From contig NZ_SCOL01000001.1 of assembly GCF_005503015.1 (NCBI RefSeq), forward strand, positions 1,612,001 to 1,676,000: DNA of 64,000 nucleotides, written 5' to 3'. Shown piece by piece: positions 16,526 to 25,081 of this stretch; position 1 is the first letter of the stretch; each line of letters begins with the position of its first letter. Source of the DNA: Bacillus sp. E(2018) (GTDB lineage Bacteria > Bacillota > Bacilli > Bacillales > Fictibacillaceae). Under the pieces are notes generated by a model that did no database searches, was not told where the DNA came from, and was given only the letters and a program-made list of their open reading frames with translations. The position numbers and the translations under genes are program-made.

Positions 16526-17326
16526 TTATTTAAAAGACTGAAGTGGCACCGCTAGAGTACCTGATTTTTCCCCGTTCTTAGGACTATAGTAAAACAGTTC
16601 GAGCATGACGGTTCCGTTTATAGGCAGATCATCCTCTGGAATTTTAACTTCGAACGAAAACGGTGCCCAATCTGGTCCGCCTTTCTCGATTCGTTCATTC
16701 TTTTCGATAAAAACGTTATGACCATCAGAAACAGAATAGGCAAATGAGCCTTCAAACACTCTTGCCTGCCCTGATACTTTGTAAGTACCGTCTTTTCCTG
16801 AAAAGTGTATATCTCGAAAAGCATTATTATTCTTTTCTTCAGATCCGCCTTGAAGAGTAAGCGTTTCTTCTACAGTTAGATTCTCAGTACTCAATGATCC
16901 TGGAGCTATTTTGTTAGGTAGAAAGGTTGCTTGAACTGTATATATACCTGCTTTATTATTCTCTGCAGAAATCTTCCACTTTGTTTTCCAAATATGGCTT
17001 GCCCCAGCTTTTATATGTACATCCTCCCGTTTCTTCTCGTATTTCTTTCCCGCGGAATGTCTAAATACTTCTTTTTTCGAAGAATCTAGGATAGCCACAT
17101 CGAACATCTTGGAACTATTGAAAGATAAAGTTACCGTATGATTGCTATGATTCTCAAGAACAGCAAGCACATCAATTCCATCATTTCTTTGTTGGATAGA
17201 TAGAACGGGACTGAGCTGAGAAGTAACTTCTCCGTGCTTACCTTTAGGTTTATCTTGTCCTTTGCCACACGCTGATAGTAAGAATACAACCGTACAAACA
17301 GTTAGAAAGAATTTAAATGGCTTCAT
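16526..17326 (-). CDS. Lipoprotein with BsuPI-type proteinase inhibitor domain
   Basis: A 266-residue exported lipoprotein. The signal peptide MKPFKFFLTVCTVVFLLSAC ends in a lipobox with the modified Cys at residue 20. Residues about 35-150 (LSIQQRNDGIDVLAVLENHS.., SFNSSKMFDVAILDS.., HIWKTKWKI) match the intracellular proteinase inhibitor (Ipi/BsuPI) family. The C-terminal half looks like a second beta-sandwich of the immunoglobulin-like Gmad2 type (DWAPFSFEVKIPEDDLPINGTVMLELF). I chose ATG at 17326 after GTGAGGTG. In B. subtilis ipi also lies between yitT and yitU. Unlike B. subtilis Ipi, this protein is predicted to be outside the cell. Confidence 0.75.
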   Translation of the reverse strand: MKPFKFFLTVCTVVFLLSACGKGQDKPKGKHGEVTSQLSPVLSIQQRNDGIDVLAVLENHSNHTVTLSFNSSKMFDVAILDSSKKEVFRHSAGKKYEKKREDVHIKAGASHIWKTKWKISAENNKAGIYTVQATFLPNKIAPGSLSTENLTVEETLTLQGGSEEKNNNAFRDIHFSGKDGTYKVSGQARVFEGSFAYSVSDGHNVFIEKNERIEKGGPDWAPFSFEVKIPEDDLPINGTVMLELFYYSPKNGEKSGTLAVPLQSFK

Positions 17327-17384
17327 ATTATCATTCACCTCACTTTCATTTTTACCTCTATATGGCGATTTTATTGAAAACATT

Positions 17385-17432
17385 CGCAAAAAAACACACG
17401 GTATGGACCTTGTCCATACCGTGTGTACAAAA
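17385..17432 (-). terminator. Terminator after yitT
   Basis: A long perfect stem, ACACACGGTATGGAC and GTCCATACCGTGTGT, is followed on the minus strand by a T run. Confidence 0.85.
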
Positions 17433-17465
17433 GTGAAAGTTTGTATTTGTGTGGGGTCAGACCCC

Positions 17466-18332
17466 TTAGTCATTTCTGAAGAAACCGTAGATGCCTGTTG
17501 TGTGAACGATATTTGTGAAGGCATTCGGATCTACCTCTTTAAGCACCTGCTCAAGATCATAAAGTTCATAGCGTGTGATTACGATGATGAGCATCTCTTT
17601 ATCCTGCTTAGAGAATGCTCCTTTTGCGGGTACGATCGTAATTCCACGCACCATTTTTCCGTGAATGGCTTCTTGAATCTCATTCCCCTTCTTCGTAACA
17701 ATCATCGCTGTTAGCTTTTCGTGACGCGTATGTACAGCGTCAATAACACGTGATGATACATAAAGAGCAACAAGCGTATATAACGCCTTCTCCCATCCGA
17801 AAAGGAAGCCTGCTGCAAGTATGATCAATCCATTGAGGATAAAGAAATAACCACCGATCGGTTTGTTCTTCATTCTTGATAAGATCATAGCGATAATATC
17901 AAGTCCTCCTGTTGATGCTCCATACTTCAATGTAACACCAACACCTAAGGCAGCGATAACTCCGCCGAAAACCGCATTCAAGAGTATATCAGATGAAACA
18001 ACCGTAATAGGTATGATCTCTAGAAACGCCGTAATCATGATGACACTCAAGAAACTATATACCGTAAATGACTTTCCTACTTTCAGCCAGCCTAAAATCG
18101 TCACAGGAATATTAAATAATAAGTACAAAATACCAGTGCTGATCGGAAAAGCCGTATTAACGAGCAGTGATGAGATCAGCTGAGAAACACCTGTAAAACC
18201 ACTCGCATATACCTTTGCCGGTATTAAGAACATGTTAAGTGAGACGGCATTAAGCAGGGCTCCTACAATTATGAAAAAGATCTTTTTAAGTTCAGTGATC
18301 CCTAGATCATTTAAGCGAAAACGTTCTGTCAT
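17466..18332 (-). CDS. yitT: YitT family membrane protein (DUF161/DUF2179)
   Basis: 288 residues: about five hydrophobic helices in the first 190 residues (including KIFFIIVGALLNAVSLNMFL and LLNAVFGGVIAALGVGVTLK), then a soluble C-terminal DUF2179 domain with TRHEKLTAMIVTKKG and RGITIVPAKGAFSKQDKEML. The DGIS-like GGLDIIA segment is typical. Members are integral membrane proteins of unclear function. It is divergent from degV; in B. subtilis these are yitT and yitS side by side. Confidence 0.9.
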   Translation of the reverse strand: MTERFRLNDLGITELKKIFFIIVGALLNAVSLNMFLIPAKVYASGFTGVSQLISSLLVNTAFPISTGILYLLFNIPVTILGWLKVGKSFTVYSFLSVIMITAFLEIIPITVVSSDILLNAVFGGVIAALGVGVTLKYGASTGGLDIIAMILSRMKNKPIGGYFFILNGLIILAAGFLFGWEKALYTLVALYVSSRVIDAVHTRHEKLTAMIVTKKGNEIQEAIHGKMVRGITIVPAKGAFSKQDKEMLIIVITRYELYDLEQVLKEVDPNAFTNIVHTTGIYGFFRND

Positions 18333-18492
18333 CAGTGAGAGTCCCTCCTTTTTTCATTAATCCAAGATTCATTTTTAACAGATAAAGATGCCTCGCGTCA
18401 ATAGTCATAAGAGCTATTTTTCAAACATGATCATTGCCTTTTCATTCCATCACAAGTTAAACTATAGAAAAAAGCCAAGCAGGTGAACAATA

Positions 18493-19356
18493 ATGACTAC
18501 AATAATAACCGATACAGGATCTGATCTACCTAAACAATTATTGGACGAATACGAGATTATCATGCTGCCTTTAATCGTACAGGTCAATGATGAAGAGTAT
18601 TTAGATCGATCTAACATCGAACCAAAACAGTTATATACATATATGAAGGAAGGCGCCGTTCCAAAAACAGCACAAGTTCCTCCGTCAATCATTAAAGAAA
18701 CTTTAACTTCATGTGCGAGAAATGGACAACCTGCCATCTATATCACTTTATCTTCAGGAATCAGTGGGACCTATCAAACAGCTGTGCTTATGAAAAATGA
18801 AGTGCTTGAAGAATATCCAAACGCTCAAATAGAAGTATTTGATAGCCTATCCGCATCATTAGGATATGGTTTGATGGTTTATGAAGCAGCTAAAGAAGCG
18901 AAAGAAGGAAAACCTTTTGAAGAGATTCTTCACACGCTTCAACACTACCAAACACACCTTGAACATATTTTTACCGTTGATGACCTTGAATATTTATTGC
19001 GCGGCGGCAGAGTGAGTAAAACTGCAGCTGTCATGGGGACACTTTTAAAAATAAAGCCTGTTCTTCATATGGAAGACGGCAAACTGTTTCCACTTGAAAA
19101 ACTGCGTGGGAAGAAGAGAGTTCTAGGACGCATGGTAGAAATCATGAAAGAAAGAGCTTCTTCTCTTGATGACATTACGATCGGCATCAGTCATGCTGAT
19201 GATACCGAGACAGCAAAAGCGCTAAAAGATTTAATCATCGAAGAAACAGGAAACAAAAACATTTTAGTTACGATGATCGGTTGTGCAATCGGCGCTCATG
19301 CGGGACCTGGAACAATAGCCTTGTTCTTTTTAAATACACCTAAAGAAGCATCTTAA
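18493..19356 (+). CDS. DegV family fatty-acid-binding protein (YitS-like)
   Basis: 287 residues of the DegV fold. ITDTGSDLP at the N-terminus, the STAQVP-like segment (KTAQVPPS), LSSGISGTYQTA and the GRVSKTAAVMGTLLKIKPVL block are all present. DegV proteins bind fatty acids and, in FakB form, present them to the kinase FakA for phosphorylation. Whether this copy is a FakB cannot be told here; fakA is not in the window. Divergent from yitT. Confidence 0.9.
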   Translation: MTTIITDTGSDLPKQLLDEYEIIMLPLIVQVNDEEYLDRSNIEPKQLYTYMKEGAVPKTAQVPPSIIKETLTSCARNGQPAIYITLSSGISGTYQTAVLMKNEVLEEYPNAQIEVFDSLSASLGYGLMVYEAAKEAKEGKPFEEILHTLQHYQTHLEHIFTVDDLEYLLRGGRVSKTAAVMGTLLKIKPVLHMEDGKLFPLEKLRGKKRVLGRMVEIMKERASSLDDITIGISHADDTETAKALKDLIIEETGNKNILVTMIGCAIGAHAGPGTIALFFLNTPKEAS

Positions 19357-19412
19357 AACATGATGCATAATGAATCCCCTTCTGACAGATGTTAGAGTCA
19401 GGAGGGATTTTT

Positions 19413-19550
19413 ATGACACATCGTAATACGAAAGACAATAATAAACGACCAGAAGATAATCAGGCAATGAATCAATTAAAAAATGAAGCAGAACTTGAAA
19501 GTAAACAAAAAGGAAAGCAGCCATACTCAAAAAAACCTAATCATCTGTAA
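19413..19550 (+). CDS. Small hydrophilic Asn/Lys/Gln-rich protein
   Basis: A 45-residue frame beginning MTHRNTKDNNKRPEDNQ with AGGAGGGATTTTT before the ATG and a terminator right after the stop. It is entirely charged or polar, with no cysteine. It recalls small spore-core proteins in size and composition, but I know no exact family. The strong ribosome site is the main evidence. Confidence 0.6.
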   Translation: MTHRNTKDNNKRPEDNQAMNQLKNEAELESKQKGKQPYSKKPNHL

Positions 19551-19558
19551 AGATTGAA

Positions 19559-19592
19559 AAAAGCCCCCTTATGAAAGGGAGCTTTTTTTCAT
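19559..19592 (+). terminator. Terminator after small hydrophilic gene
   Basis: AAGCCCCCTT and AAGGGAGCTT pair, then a long T run. The A-rich 5' side may also serve the convergent kinase gene. Confidence 0.75.
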
Positions 19593-19608
19593 GTTATTAT
19601 TTAGTCTG

Positions 19609-20757
19609 TCATGATTGAATGATTGGAAAATGAATCGTAAAGCATGTGTCATCTCTTGTAGATCTTACTTCAATCGTCCCGTTATGTTTTTCAACGATCT
19701 GTTTACATACAGAGAGCCCAAGTCCTGTTCCGAGTGACTTTGTTGTAACAAATGGTTCAAAAACGTTCTCAAGTAAATAATCAGGAATCGGGTTACCATT
19801 ATTACAGATTGATAATTCTGCCATATTGTCTTTATTTTTCATTAAAGAAACCTTAATCTTTCTCTCGCCACTCCAGCCACTTAATTCTTCAACAGCATTC
19901 ACTAGAATGTTTAATAACACCTGTTTGATCTGTGAACTATCGCCCTCTGTAAACACGTCATTTTCAACCTGAGAAATGATTACAATATTCGTTTCGGTAA
20001 AACGAGGATACATAAAGTTAAGCATTTCCTTCAAAAGTGATGATAACGAGACTTTCTCTAGCTTATCTTGTAAGCCTCTCATCTTTGATAAATAGAGAAA
20101 TTGTGTAATCTTCTCTTCAAGGCTCTGCATCTCGTTTTGTATGATCTCAAAATAATACTCTGATAGGTCCGTCTTATCTAATTCTTTCTGTAAAAGATAG
20201 ATGAAGCCTTTAACGGAAGTCAGTGGATTTCGAAATTCATGGGCAAAACTAGCCGCAATCTGTCCAAGCATGGTTAACCGATCGTGGTGCATCTCTTGAA
20301 TGAACTGGTTTTTCCGGTCAATGATCGAATCCTTAAGTGCTGTATATTCTTGAACACTCAAAAAGACAAGCTGATCAAAATACCGCTGCATTTTTAAAAC
20401 GCCATCACCTTTTAATTGGTCATTTAAGAGCGAACACATTAACAGTTCATAGACGATGCTCCGACCTACGTTGATATTATGAACAAAATCCCCTACGTTC
20501 GCTTTCGCTTCAATTCGTTCTTTAGCGATCTTACTCGTTAGAGCTTGTAATCTTTCCAGTGAACCTGTTTCTAAATAGTTGATCAATTCTACAATTGTTT
20601 GATGACCGTTCTTTTTTACTTCTTCATAAAAAGGGTCATTTTGAGGCAACAGTACGTTTTCCAGCCATTTTTCAACAATGCTTGTTCTTTGATTGTTTAA
20701 GAATTGAGCAAGTTCTGTATTTGATTGTGTGTTTGTACTGCTATCCAATGTTATCAC
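19609..20757 (-). CDS. Sensor histidine kinase with RsbRD-like N-terminal domain
   Basis: 382 residues. Residues 15-145 (LAQFLNNQRTSIVEKWLENV.., AKANVGDFVHNINVGRSIVY) resemble the RsbRD_N helical input domain. The phospho-accepting His173 lies in FAHEFRNPLTS. The ATPase domain has ELSICNNGNP (N and G1 boxes), FEPFVTTKSLGTGLGLSVCK (F and G2). No membrane segment is visible, so it is a soluble kinase. There is no response regulator nearby, as is common for the sporulation phosphorelay kinases. A role in feeding Spo0F is inference. Confidence 0.85.
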   Translation of the reverse strand: MITLDSSTNTQSNTELAQFLNNQRTSIVEKWLENVLLPQNDPFYEEVKKNGHQTIVELINYLETGSLERLQALTSKIAKERIEAKANVGDFVHNINVGRSIVYELLMCSLLNDQLKGDGVLKMQRYFDQLVFLSVQEYTALKDSIIDRKNQFIQEMHHDRLTMLGQIAASFAHEFRNPLTSVKGFIYLLQKELDKTDLSEYYFEIIQNEMQSLEEKITQFLYLSKMRGLQDKLEKVSLSSLLKEMLNFMYPRFTETNIVIISQVENDVFTEGDSSQIKQVLLNILVNAVEELSGWSGERKIKVSLMKNKDNMAELSICNNGNPIPDYLLENVFEPFVTTKSLGTGLGLSVCKQIVEKHNGTIEVRSTRDDTCFTIHFPIIQS

Positions 20758-20910
20758 CCTTTTATCGAAAAAAACTCTATTCTCATTATGAATGAAATTG
20801 CATGTTTCTACAATGCATTGTCGAAATCTGTATAAACTAAGGAAAAATATACATGATGTCGATTGGTATGGAGAAACTATCTGTAAATGAGTTTAGAAAG
20901 GATGCTTTTC

Positions 20911-21798
20911 ATGCACACGATGTGGAAAGGTGCAATCAGCTTTGGCCTTGTTAATATTCCTATCAAGCTGTTTGCAGCTACTGAAAATAAAGATATTAAA
21001 ATGAGATATTTACATGAGAAGTGCCACAGTCCCGTTCAATATGAAAAGATTTGCCCTGTATGTGAAGAGACTGTGGATACTAAAGAGATCGTAAAAGGGT
21101 ATGAGTATGAACCTGGTAAGTTCGTAGTGGTTGAAAAGGAAGAACTCGATGAACTGGCAGGTGTTTCTGATAAATCGATCGAGATCATCGATTTTATTAA
21201 GTTAGAGGAAATCGATCCAATCTTTTATAACCGTTCCTATTTCGTTGGTCCTGGCGAGAATGGTACAAAATCTTTTGCCCTCTTAAAAAAGGCGATGGAA
21301 GACACAGGAAAGATCGGACTTGCCAAATTTACACTTCGATCAAAAGAACATCTTGCAGCCGTTCGTGTATACAAAAATGGTTTAGTCTTAGAAACCATCT
21401 TTTATCCCGATGAAGTAAGGAATGTTGAACATGTTCCTGGCTTAACAGATGAAGTATCACTTAATGAAAAAGAAGTTGAGATGGCAAAACAGCTCATTGA
21501 ACAATTAACTGCCCCGTTCGAGCCTGAAAAGTATGAAGACGAATACCGTGAAGCGGTTCTCGAATTGATCAACAGCAAAATTTCTGGTGATGAAGTGAAA
21601 GTTGCGAAAGAAAAACCGAGAACAAATGTTGTAGATCTTATGGAAGCACTTCAAGCTTCTATCAATGAGAGTAAAGGAAAAGAAACAGCTGATAAAGGTG
21701 AGAAAAGGCAAGAAACAAGTTCTAAGAAAAGCAAAGATTCCACAGAAACGAAGCCTAAAAAGAAGAAGTCAACAGCAAAGAAGAAAGCTAGTTCATGA
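20911..21798 (+). CDS. ku: Non-homologous end-joining protein Ku
   Basis: 295 residues from the ATG at 20911 (MHTMWKGAISFGLVNIPIKL), which follows GAAAGGATG; an upstream in-frame ATG has a weaker site. The core Ku barrel is seen (YEKICPVCEETVD, LAKFTLRSKEHLAAVR, NGLVLETIFYPDEVR). The C-terminus after residue 245 is a low-complexity Lys-rich tail (KPKKKKSTAKKKASS), which can bind DNA or extend Ku onto ends. The stop overlaps the ligase gene start by four bases. With LigD it repairs double-strand breaks, important during spore germination. Confidence 0.95.
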   Translation: MHTMWKGAISFGLVNIPIKLFAATENKDIKMRYLHEKCHSPVQYEKICPVCEETVDTKEIVKGYEYEPGKFVVVEKEELDELAGVSDKSIEIIDFIKLEEIDPIFYNRSYFVGPGENGTKSFALLKKAMEDTGKIGLAKFTLRSKEHLAAVRVYKNGLVLETIFYPDEVRNVEHVPGLTDEVSLNEKEVEMAKQLIEQLTAPFEPEKYEDEYREAVLELINSKISGDEVKVAKEKPRTNVVDLMEALQASINESKGKETADKGEKRQETSSKKSKDSTETKPKKKKSTAKKKASS

Positions 21799-22757
21799 TC
21801 CAACCCTTTTTAAAACCGATGCTCCCATCTCTTTCAAATGAGTTGCCCGTAGCAGATCAGTGGGTATATGAAGTGAAATATGATGGGTTTAGATGTTTAC
21901 TTTACTGGGATCATTCGACTGTGATCATGACATCTAGAAACGGGCATCCTCTGCATGGGATTTTCCCCGAGGTTTCAGATCACCTAAAAAGCATTGAGCA
22001 TCGTGTTAAACACATGTTTCCCATTCTTCTAGATGGAGAACTATGCATTCTTGAAAACGAAAATAAAGCCAGCTTCGAACACATTCAAAAAAGAGGCAGA
22101 TTAAAACAGCACGATAAAATTGAACACGCGTCTAAACGTTATCCTTCCTCTTATTGTGCATTTGATCTGCTAGCTATTAAAGATGAGTACATTTATCGGC
22201 AATCTTTTCTAGAACGAAAAGATAAACTGGAAAGTCTGTTAGAACTAGCAGGTGTTCAAAATAACAAAATCTCAACCGTGAGTCGTCTTAATTTTGTTCA
22301 GTTTACCCCGGCAAGATCAGAAATTTCGAATAGAGTTCAGCTGCATAAGAGTGAAGGAATTGTGGCGAAGAAACTTTCCAATAAATGGACTCCGGGAATT
22401 CGGACAAATGATTGGATCAAAGTGAAAAATCTTAAATATCATTCCTTTATCGTATTGGGGTATGATACAGAAAACGGTTTTTTTCATGTTGGTGTCACCA
22501 AAGAAAAGACCGTTCAGTTTGTCGGATTGTTCTCCCACGGCATTTCTCCTCAAGAGAAAGAAGCGTTAATTCAAATTATTAAGAAAAACATGAAAAACAG
22601 GAACGGGACACTTATTATGATAGACCCTTCGATCTGCGTAGAACTTTCGTATTTAGAACTCTATAAAAATCAGTTGAGACAGCCAAGGTTTGTTTCATTT
22701 CGTTTTGATACAAACTGGGAGGAATGTACATGGGAAAGTCTTCAAAAGAACAAGTAG
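21795..22757 (+). CDS. ligD: ATP-dependent DNA ligase (ligase half of LigD)
   Basis: 320 residues corresponding to the N-terminal half of B. subtilis LigD (YkoU). The adenylated lysine is Lys28 in VKYDGFR. SRNGHPL, LLDGELCIL, CAFDLL, SEGIVAKKLSNKW and DWIKVKN are the later nucleotidyltransferase motifs, and the OB fold ends at WEECTWESLQKNK. In B. subtilis the polymerase continues in the same chain; here the frame stops at 22757 and a new gene starts in another frame. Overlaps ku by four bases, so coupled. Confidence 0.92.
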   Translation: MIQPFLKPMLPSLSNELPVADQWVYEVKYDGFRCLLYWDHSTVIMTSRNGHPLHGIFPEVSDHLKSIEHRVKHMFPILLDGELCILENENKASFEHIQKRGRLKQHDKIEHASKRYPSSYCAFDLLAIKDEYIYRQSFLERKDKLESLLELAGVQNNKISTVSRLNFVQFTPARSEISNRVQLHKSEGIVAKKLSNKWTPGIRTNDWIKVKNLKYHSFIVLGYDTENGFFHVGVTKEKTVQFVGLFSHGISPQEKEALIQIIKKNMKNRNGTLIMIDPSICVELSYLELYKNQLRQPRFVSFRFDTNWEECTWESLQKNK

Positions 22758-23650
22758 ATCTTCATGTGAACGGCGAGATCGTAACGTTAACAAGCCCTAA
22801 CAAACCACTATGGCCGGATAAGAAAATTGTTAAAGTTGAATATATCAATTATTTGACTCAAATAGCGCCTTATATGCTGCCCTATCTGAAGAATCGGGCT
22901 TTAACGGTCATTAGATATCCTCATGGAGTAAGTGAAGAAAAGTTCTATCAAAAGAATTGTCCAGATTATGCGCCACATTATGTACATACGAATATGGAAG
23001 AAGATATTAATTATATCGTTTGTAATAACTTACCTACATTGCTCTGGCTAGGAAACCAGCTGGCATTTGAATTTCACATTCCTTACCGAACAGTTGAAAA
23101 TGTTCACCCCTCAGAGATCGTGATGGATTTAGATCCTCCCTCTCGTAAGGAATTTCATCTTTCGGTAGAAGCAGCACTTATGATAAAAGAAGTTTGTGAT
23201 AAGTTACATCTCACCTCATTCATCAAAACAAGCGGTAATAAGGGAATGCAAATCTACATTCCCTTACCTGAAGGAGCCGTCACATTTGAAGATTCACGTC
23301 TATTCACAGAATTTCTAGCACGGTATATAATCGAACGAGAACCAAGATGGTTTACGATCGAACGACTAAAAAAGAACCGTGGCAACCGATGCTATATTGA
23401 TTACATTCAGCACGCAGAGGGCAAAACCATTATTGCTCCCTATTCTGTAAGAGGAAACGATGATGCTTTAGTGGCAACTCCTCTATATTGGAATGAAGTG
23501 AATGATTCATTAAAGCCTGAACATTTTCCACTTACTTCAATCATGGATCGGATAAAAGATGTAGATGACCCGTTTAAAGAATTTTTTTCTTGTAAAAGTA
23601 ATCAGCCGATCCTACCTGTAATTAAAGCTCTTAAGGAAAAAAGCCTCTGA
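22730..23650 (+). CDS. LigD polymerase/primase domain protein (separate gene)
   Basis: 306 residues from the ATG at 22730, preceded by GGGAGGAATGTAC; the frame also allows an ATG two codons earlier inside that site. This is the archaeo-eukaryotic primase-like POL domain of LigD: TSPNKPLWPDKK, TVIRYPHG, the metal-binding MDLDPPS with Asp133 and Asp135, TSGNKGMQIYIP and HAEGKTIIAPYSVRG. It fills gaps and adds ribonucleotides at breaks. Its first 28 bases overlap the ligase gene in a different frame, so the single LigD of B. subtilis is two coupled proteins here. Confidence 0.9.
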   Translation: MGKSSKEQVDLHVNGEIVTLTSPNKPLWPDKKIVKVEYINYLTQIAPYMLPYLKNRALTVIRYPHGVSEEKFYQKNCPDYAPHYVHTNMEEDINYIVCNNLPTLLWLGNQLAFEFHIPYRTVENVHPSEIVMDLDPPSRKEFHLSVEAALMIKEVCDKLHLTSFIKTSGNKGMQIYIPLPEGAVTFEDSRLFTEFLARYIIEREPRWFTIERLKKNRGNRCYIDYIQHAEGKTIIAPYSVRGNDDALVATPLYWNEVNDSLKPEHFPLTSIMDRIKDVDDPFKEFFSCKSNQPILPVIKALKEKSL

Positions 23651-23684
23651 GAAGATTTGAAGTTATCTTCCAAGAGGCTTTTTT
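23641..23684 (+). terminator. Terminator after ku-lig-pol operon
   Basis: AAGCCTCT..GAAGAT and ATCTTCCAAGAGGCTT pair, then a T run; the stem includes the last codons. Confidence 0.85.
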
Positions 23685-23711
23685 GGTTTACTTTGTTGCT
23701 ATTGAAAGTTG

Positions 23712-23840
23712 TTGATTTCCACTCCAGGTTGCTCGCTTTCCATGGGGCGTGCGGTGAGCCTCCTGCCGCTACGCACCTTTAGGAACCTGACTAGTTACAG
23801 TGAATAGCTACTCGTCCCTTAGGAGTCGGCAACTTGCAGA
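23712..23840. repeat. Dispersed palindromic repeat, copy 2 (3' end lost)
   Basis: TTGATTTCCACTCCAGGTTG, then CTCGCTTTCCATGGGGCG, TGCGGTGAGCC, TGCCGCTACGCACCTTTAGG and AGGAGTCGGCAACTTGCA match copy 3 segment by segment. The final CTCCAATCAA is missing and unrelated sequence follows. It fills most of the 23651-23918 gap between converging genes. Confidence 0.75.
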
Positions 23841-23918
23841 AGAAGCGAATAGATACATCCAAAAATCTAAAGGGTTAAGTTTTGATTGCTGTTCATCAGT
23901 TAAACTTGGCTCAAATCA

Positions 23919-24947
23919 TTACTTCTCGCTAACTTTACTGCACGTTTGTCTTTCGATCAACTGAAATGGTACAACTACTCGTTTTGCTTCTTTATCAGGA
24001 CTTTGAATGCATTCTAATAGTCCTTTAGCGGCTTCATAACCGAGTTTAAAGATATTGATGTCTACAGATGTTAGGGATGGTGAAGAGAGTTCAGATAGCA
24101 TAACGTTGTTGAAACTTAGTAACGAGATGTCATCGGGTACGCTTACTCCTAGCTCGTTTAACGTGCTCAACACACCGAAGGACATAACGTCATCTATAAC
24201 AAGAAGTGCTGACGGAGGATCTTTTAATGCAAGAAGCTCTTTTACCGCTTCTTGCCCTCCTTCTTTTAAGAACTCTTCATGAACGATGTACTCATCTTTA
24301 TAAGGCAGACCCGCATTTCGAATCGCTTTTTCATACCCTAATAATCGGTCAATGGTTACGACTAAATTCAGATTTCCTCCTACAAAACCGATTCGTTCGT
24401 GACCAAGAGATATGAGATATTCAGTCATTTCTTGTGCAGCTTTGAAGTTATCATTATCTATATGTGTAATTGTCTCAGCGTTTTTAAACGGTTTTCCGAT
24501 TACTGTGAAAGGAAATTTCTGTTCTTGCAAGTAGCACATGATCCGATCATCAACACGTGAATACAACATAACGATGCCATCCACTCGACGACCTTGTACC
24601 ATTCTTACAACGCCTTCGAAGATTTCATCTTCTGTATTACCTGTCGACATATATAAGGCGTATTCTTGTTCATGTGCAATGGTACTGATTCCTCTGATTA
24701 CTTCTGGAAAAAACGGATTTTGAAAAGCTTTGTCTGCAGAACTAGGCATGACAAGACCGATCGCCTGAGTGCTTCGGTTTGCCAAACTTCTTGCGTTAAA
24801 GTTTGGATGATAGCCAAGATAGTCCATTGCTTCTTTCACTTTGCGCTTTGTTTTTTCAGATATTCGAGGATTATTCGCGATTACCCTTGAAACGGTTGAG
24901 GGTGCAACATCAGCTAATTTTGCTACGTCTTTTATCGTAACTGACAT
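23919..24947 (-). CDS. LacI-family transcriptional regulator of maltodextrin genes
   Basis: 342 residues. The N-terminal helix-turn-helix is TIKDVAKLADVAPSTVSRVIANN with the hinge YHPNFNARSLANRS, followed by a periplasmic-binding-type sensor domain (GLVMPSSADKAFQNPFF, LLVIDDVMSFGVL). The ATG has AAGGAGGACTATAAC upstream. It is the last gene of the maltodextrin cluster on the minus strand, so it probably represses that cluster and is released by maltose or maltodextrin, like MalR/MdxR. A matching palindrome, CAAACGTTTG, lies at the mdxE promoter (30204-30213). Confidence 0.88.
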   Translation of the reverse strand: MSVTIKDVAKLADVAPSTVSRVIANNPRISEKTKRKVKEAMDYLGYHPNFNARSLANRSTQAIGLVMPSSADKAFQNPFFPEVIRGISTIAHEQEYALYMSTGNTEDEIFEGVVRMVQGRRVDGIVMLYSRVDDRIMCYLQEQKFPFTVIGKPFKNAETITHIDNDNFKAAQEMTEYLISLGHERIGFVGGNLNLVVTIDRLLGYEKAIRNAGLPYKDEYIVHEEFLKEGGQEAVKELLALKDPPSALLVIDDVMSFGVLSTLNELGVSVPDDISLLSFNNVMLSELSSPSLTSVDINIFKLGYEAAKGLLECIQSPDKEAKRVVVPFQLIERQTCSKVSEK

Positions 24948-25081
24948 GTTATAGTCCTCCTTTCAGACTATTCGGCATAGTGTATACGCTTACTTATTCC
25001 ATCAATAATTGTATAGCGTTCGTAGGAAAAAAGAAATATTAATTCCTTTCCACTTTGAATGTTTTCTACTTTTTTTGTAAA

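Noticed and set aside
17451-17465. GGGGTCAGACCCC palindrome next to the yitT stop
   Set aside because: A short, common palindrome with no T run; it could be chance or part of 3' end structure.
20821-20910. Possible sigma-G promoter before ku
   Set aside because: GTATA-like and CATGATG boxes match the consensus too poorly and the spacing is off.
22724-22757. Programmed frameshift joining ligase and polymerase
   Set aside because: No slippery heptamer or clear downstream structure is seen, and a good ribosome site with ATG already explains the second product.
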